Assembly: GCA_900771365.1 (NCBI GenBank)
Contig: CAAGNU010000035.1
Span: forward strand, 1 to 15,475
Reading direction: 5' to 3'
Source: Bacteroidales bacterium
GTDB lineage: Bacteria > Bacteroidota > Bacteroidia > Bacteroidales > P3
Length of the DNA: 15,475 nt
A program made the position numbers and the translations under genes. Numbering within the stretch: position 1 is the stretch's first letter; every line of letters starts with the position of its first letter. The notes beneath the pieces are model-generated. The model did no database searches. It was not told where the DNA came from and was given only the letters and a program-made list of their open reading frames with translations. Of this stretch, positions 14,450-15,475 are shown piece by piece.

Positions 14450-14941
14450 TCACGACCTTTTCAGGACGAAATGGACGCGGTAGATGTACGTCCCTTCGGG
14501 GTCAGTCTCAGAGCCTTCCATGTCAAGTATGAGTTCCTGGCTATCAATCTTGGTAATCTTATACTGCTCCTGTTCATCAAAGAAGAGGGTGTCACCACGT
14601 ACCTCGTAGTGCAGCGTGTCCACAAAGGCGCCCTCCTCGTAGTAGTCGGCATCCAAGAGCGCCGTGCCGTTCGCATTGAAGATGTAATTGGCCGAGCGGA
14701 GGATTTCGGAAGCGGGGTAGTCATACAGGTAGGGGTCTATCGTGGAGGCCCATTCCTCATGGAAGGTAGAAGCGGTGCAGTCCATATTCCACACACCGAG
14801 GATGAGTTCGCTCGTTGTGGGCTCCTCCACGGGAGGCAGGGGGCCATCGGGTTCCACGGGATCCTTGGTACATGAGGACGTCATGATAGCGGCAGCAAAG
14901 AGCACAGCCGCGCAGAGGAAAAGTGAAAAAAACTTCTTCAT
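14450..14941 (-). CDS. Small lipoprotein, possibly lipocalin-like
   Basis: A 163-residue predicted lipoprotein: a basic and hydrophobic N-terminus is followed by lipobox TSSC with Cys24. After a Pro- and acid-rich linker (25-43), a beta-rich domain starts LILGVWNMDC, contains YIFNANGTALLD and HYEVRGDTLFF, and ends YIYRVHFVLKR. The GxW start and the NGT and GDTL turns resemble the lipocalin-like domains of many small Bacteroidota lipoproteins; this is a fold guess without a known ligand. The frame is open to a TTG at 14944, but the adjacent ATG at 14941 is preferred. The gene follows the truncated nuclease gene on the same strand but 246 bp away, and is probably transcribed alone. Confidence 0.82.
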   Translation of the reverse strand: MKKFFSLFLCAAVLFAAAIMTSSCTKDPVEPDGPLPPVEEPTTSELILGVWNMDCTASTFHEEWASTIDPYLYDYPASEILRSANYIFNANGTALLDADYYEEGAFVDTLHYEVRGDTLFFDEQEQYKITKIDSQELILDMEGSETDPEGTYIYRVHFVLKRS

Positions 14942-15165
14942 CAACTTATACTATTTAATATTCTTTTTCGCAATAACGCACAGTTTTTGCAAATATTGCC
15001 ACACAAGTGAAAATAATATTTCGTTCAACTATCAAAATATTGAGCAAGCGGGGCTTCGTATTCCTAACTGCAAAATCACACGTTTTTTCTGATATGGACA
15101 TCAAATCTCCTCGACTCTCGGAAAATTACAAGTCCAGCACAGTGCCACGTCTATCAAAGTCGAAT

Positions 15166-15181
15166 ATCCGCAAGAGCGGAT
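15166..15181 (-). terminator. Small hairpin after the PD-(D/E)XK gene
   Basis: ATCCGC (15166-15171) and GCGGAT (15176-15181) form a perfect 6-bp stem with a tetraloop, 6 nt after the stop codon. No T-run follows on the minus strand, so termination is only a possibility. Confidence 0.35.
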
Positions 15182-15187
15182 GATTCC

Positions 15188-15475
15188 CTATTCTACCACA
15201 TACCGTTCGATGTTGCGGTGCTCCTTGGAGAAGTTGAGGCCTACGCGGACAATCTGCTGGCCGTCGAGCTGGAAGGGGAGCGCATAGTTGCGGTCTTTAA
15301 TCTGCTCCAAGGCCTCCTCAGCGGTGCCGTCCAGCTTGAACTCCATCACATAGCAGTACTGCGGCGCCTTCAGCACCAGGTCTATGCGGCCGCGGCTGGT
15401 GCGGTACTCGGCCTGCACATAGAAGCCCATCAGCTTGGCCACTATCCACACCACGTTCTGATAGTGGTTCTCCAA
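15188..15475 (-). CDS. PD-(D/E)XK nuclease-superfamily protein, C-terminal fragment at window edge
   Basis: The last 95 residues of a protein whose start lies beyond the right edge; the first codon in the window (TTG) is simply Leu inside the gene. The visible part is a PD-(D/E)XK core: LMGFYVQAEYRTSRGRID, with Asp32 at the metal-binding position, then YVMEFKLDG with Glu45 and Lys47, then TAEEALEQI. It closely resembles the C-terminal domain of Bacteroidota proteins that join an AAA-ATPase-like N-terminal half to a nuclease-like domain, often in many copies per genome and of unknown role. The catalytic residues look intact. Residue numbers count from the window edge. Confidence 0.85.
   Translation of the reverse strand: MENHYQNVVWIVAKLMGFYVQAEYRTSRGRIDLVLKAPQYCYVMEFKLDGTAEEALEQIKDRNYALPFQLDGQQIVRVGLNFSKEHRNIERYVVE

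Overview
The window looks like a chromosomal segment from a Bacteroidota species, most likely order Bacteroidales and perhaps Prevotella-like. Supporting signs are a TAnnTTTG-type -7 element, a BspA-like leucine-rich protein with a type IX secretion C-terminal tail, a short-LID adenylate kinase, a DUF1573 protein, and a C-terminal PD-(D/E)XK fragment of a kind common in this group. The genus cannot be fixed from sequence alone. I see no rRNA, tRNA, CRISPR array, transposase, integrase or phage gene. All complete genes appear intact.

Layout. (1) 1-2458, plus strand: a promoter and a structured leader, then a tight two-gene unit, a GT2 glycosyltransferase with C-terminal membrane helices followed by a polytopic GT-C-like membrane protein. 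(2) 2459-3304, plus: a possible sigma-54-type promoter with two spaced palindromic sites, then adenylate kinase with an unusual insertion. (3) 3305-3540: heptamer repeats, a dispersed 13-bp motif and a strong hairpin lying between convergent adk and marC. (4) 3541-5846, minus: an M28 zinc aminopeptidase fused to an outer-membrane-barrel-like domain, then a 27-unit, 8-bp tandem array filling the gap, then a MarC-family membrane protein. (5) 6005-6595, plus: a YqiA-like alpha/beta hydrolase. (6) 6835-8613, plus: a secreted BspA-like LRR protein preceded by a 21/20-bp tandem repeat that runs into its probable -7 element. (7) 8986-14342, minus: mfd, then a DUF1573 protein, then a class I/II aminotransferase, with hairpins after the last two. 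(8) 14450-15475, minus: a small lipoprotein, and the C-terminal end of a PD-(D/E)XK protein that runs off the right edge.

How the genes relate. The two left-hand glycosyltransferases probably act together in polyprenyl-linked sugar transfer or surface glycan modification. adk, mfd and the aminotransferase are housekeeping genes. The M28-barrel fusion, the LRR protein, the DUF1573 protein and the lipoprotein are predicted to be exported. No single multi-gene novel system is evident. The most interesting signals are non-coding: the predicted pseudoknot leader with a three-codon ORF at 54-114, the tandem-site promoter before adk, and the period-7 and period-8 repeat arrays. The peptidase-barrel fusion and the enlarged Adk are the main protein oddities.

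Start codons: for four genes the longest frame begins at a TTG, but a nearby in-frame ATG fits better, and I used it (1073, 2648, 6005, and 14941 on the minus strand).
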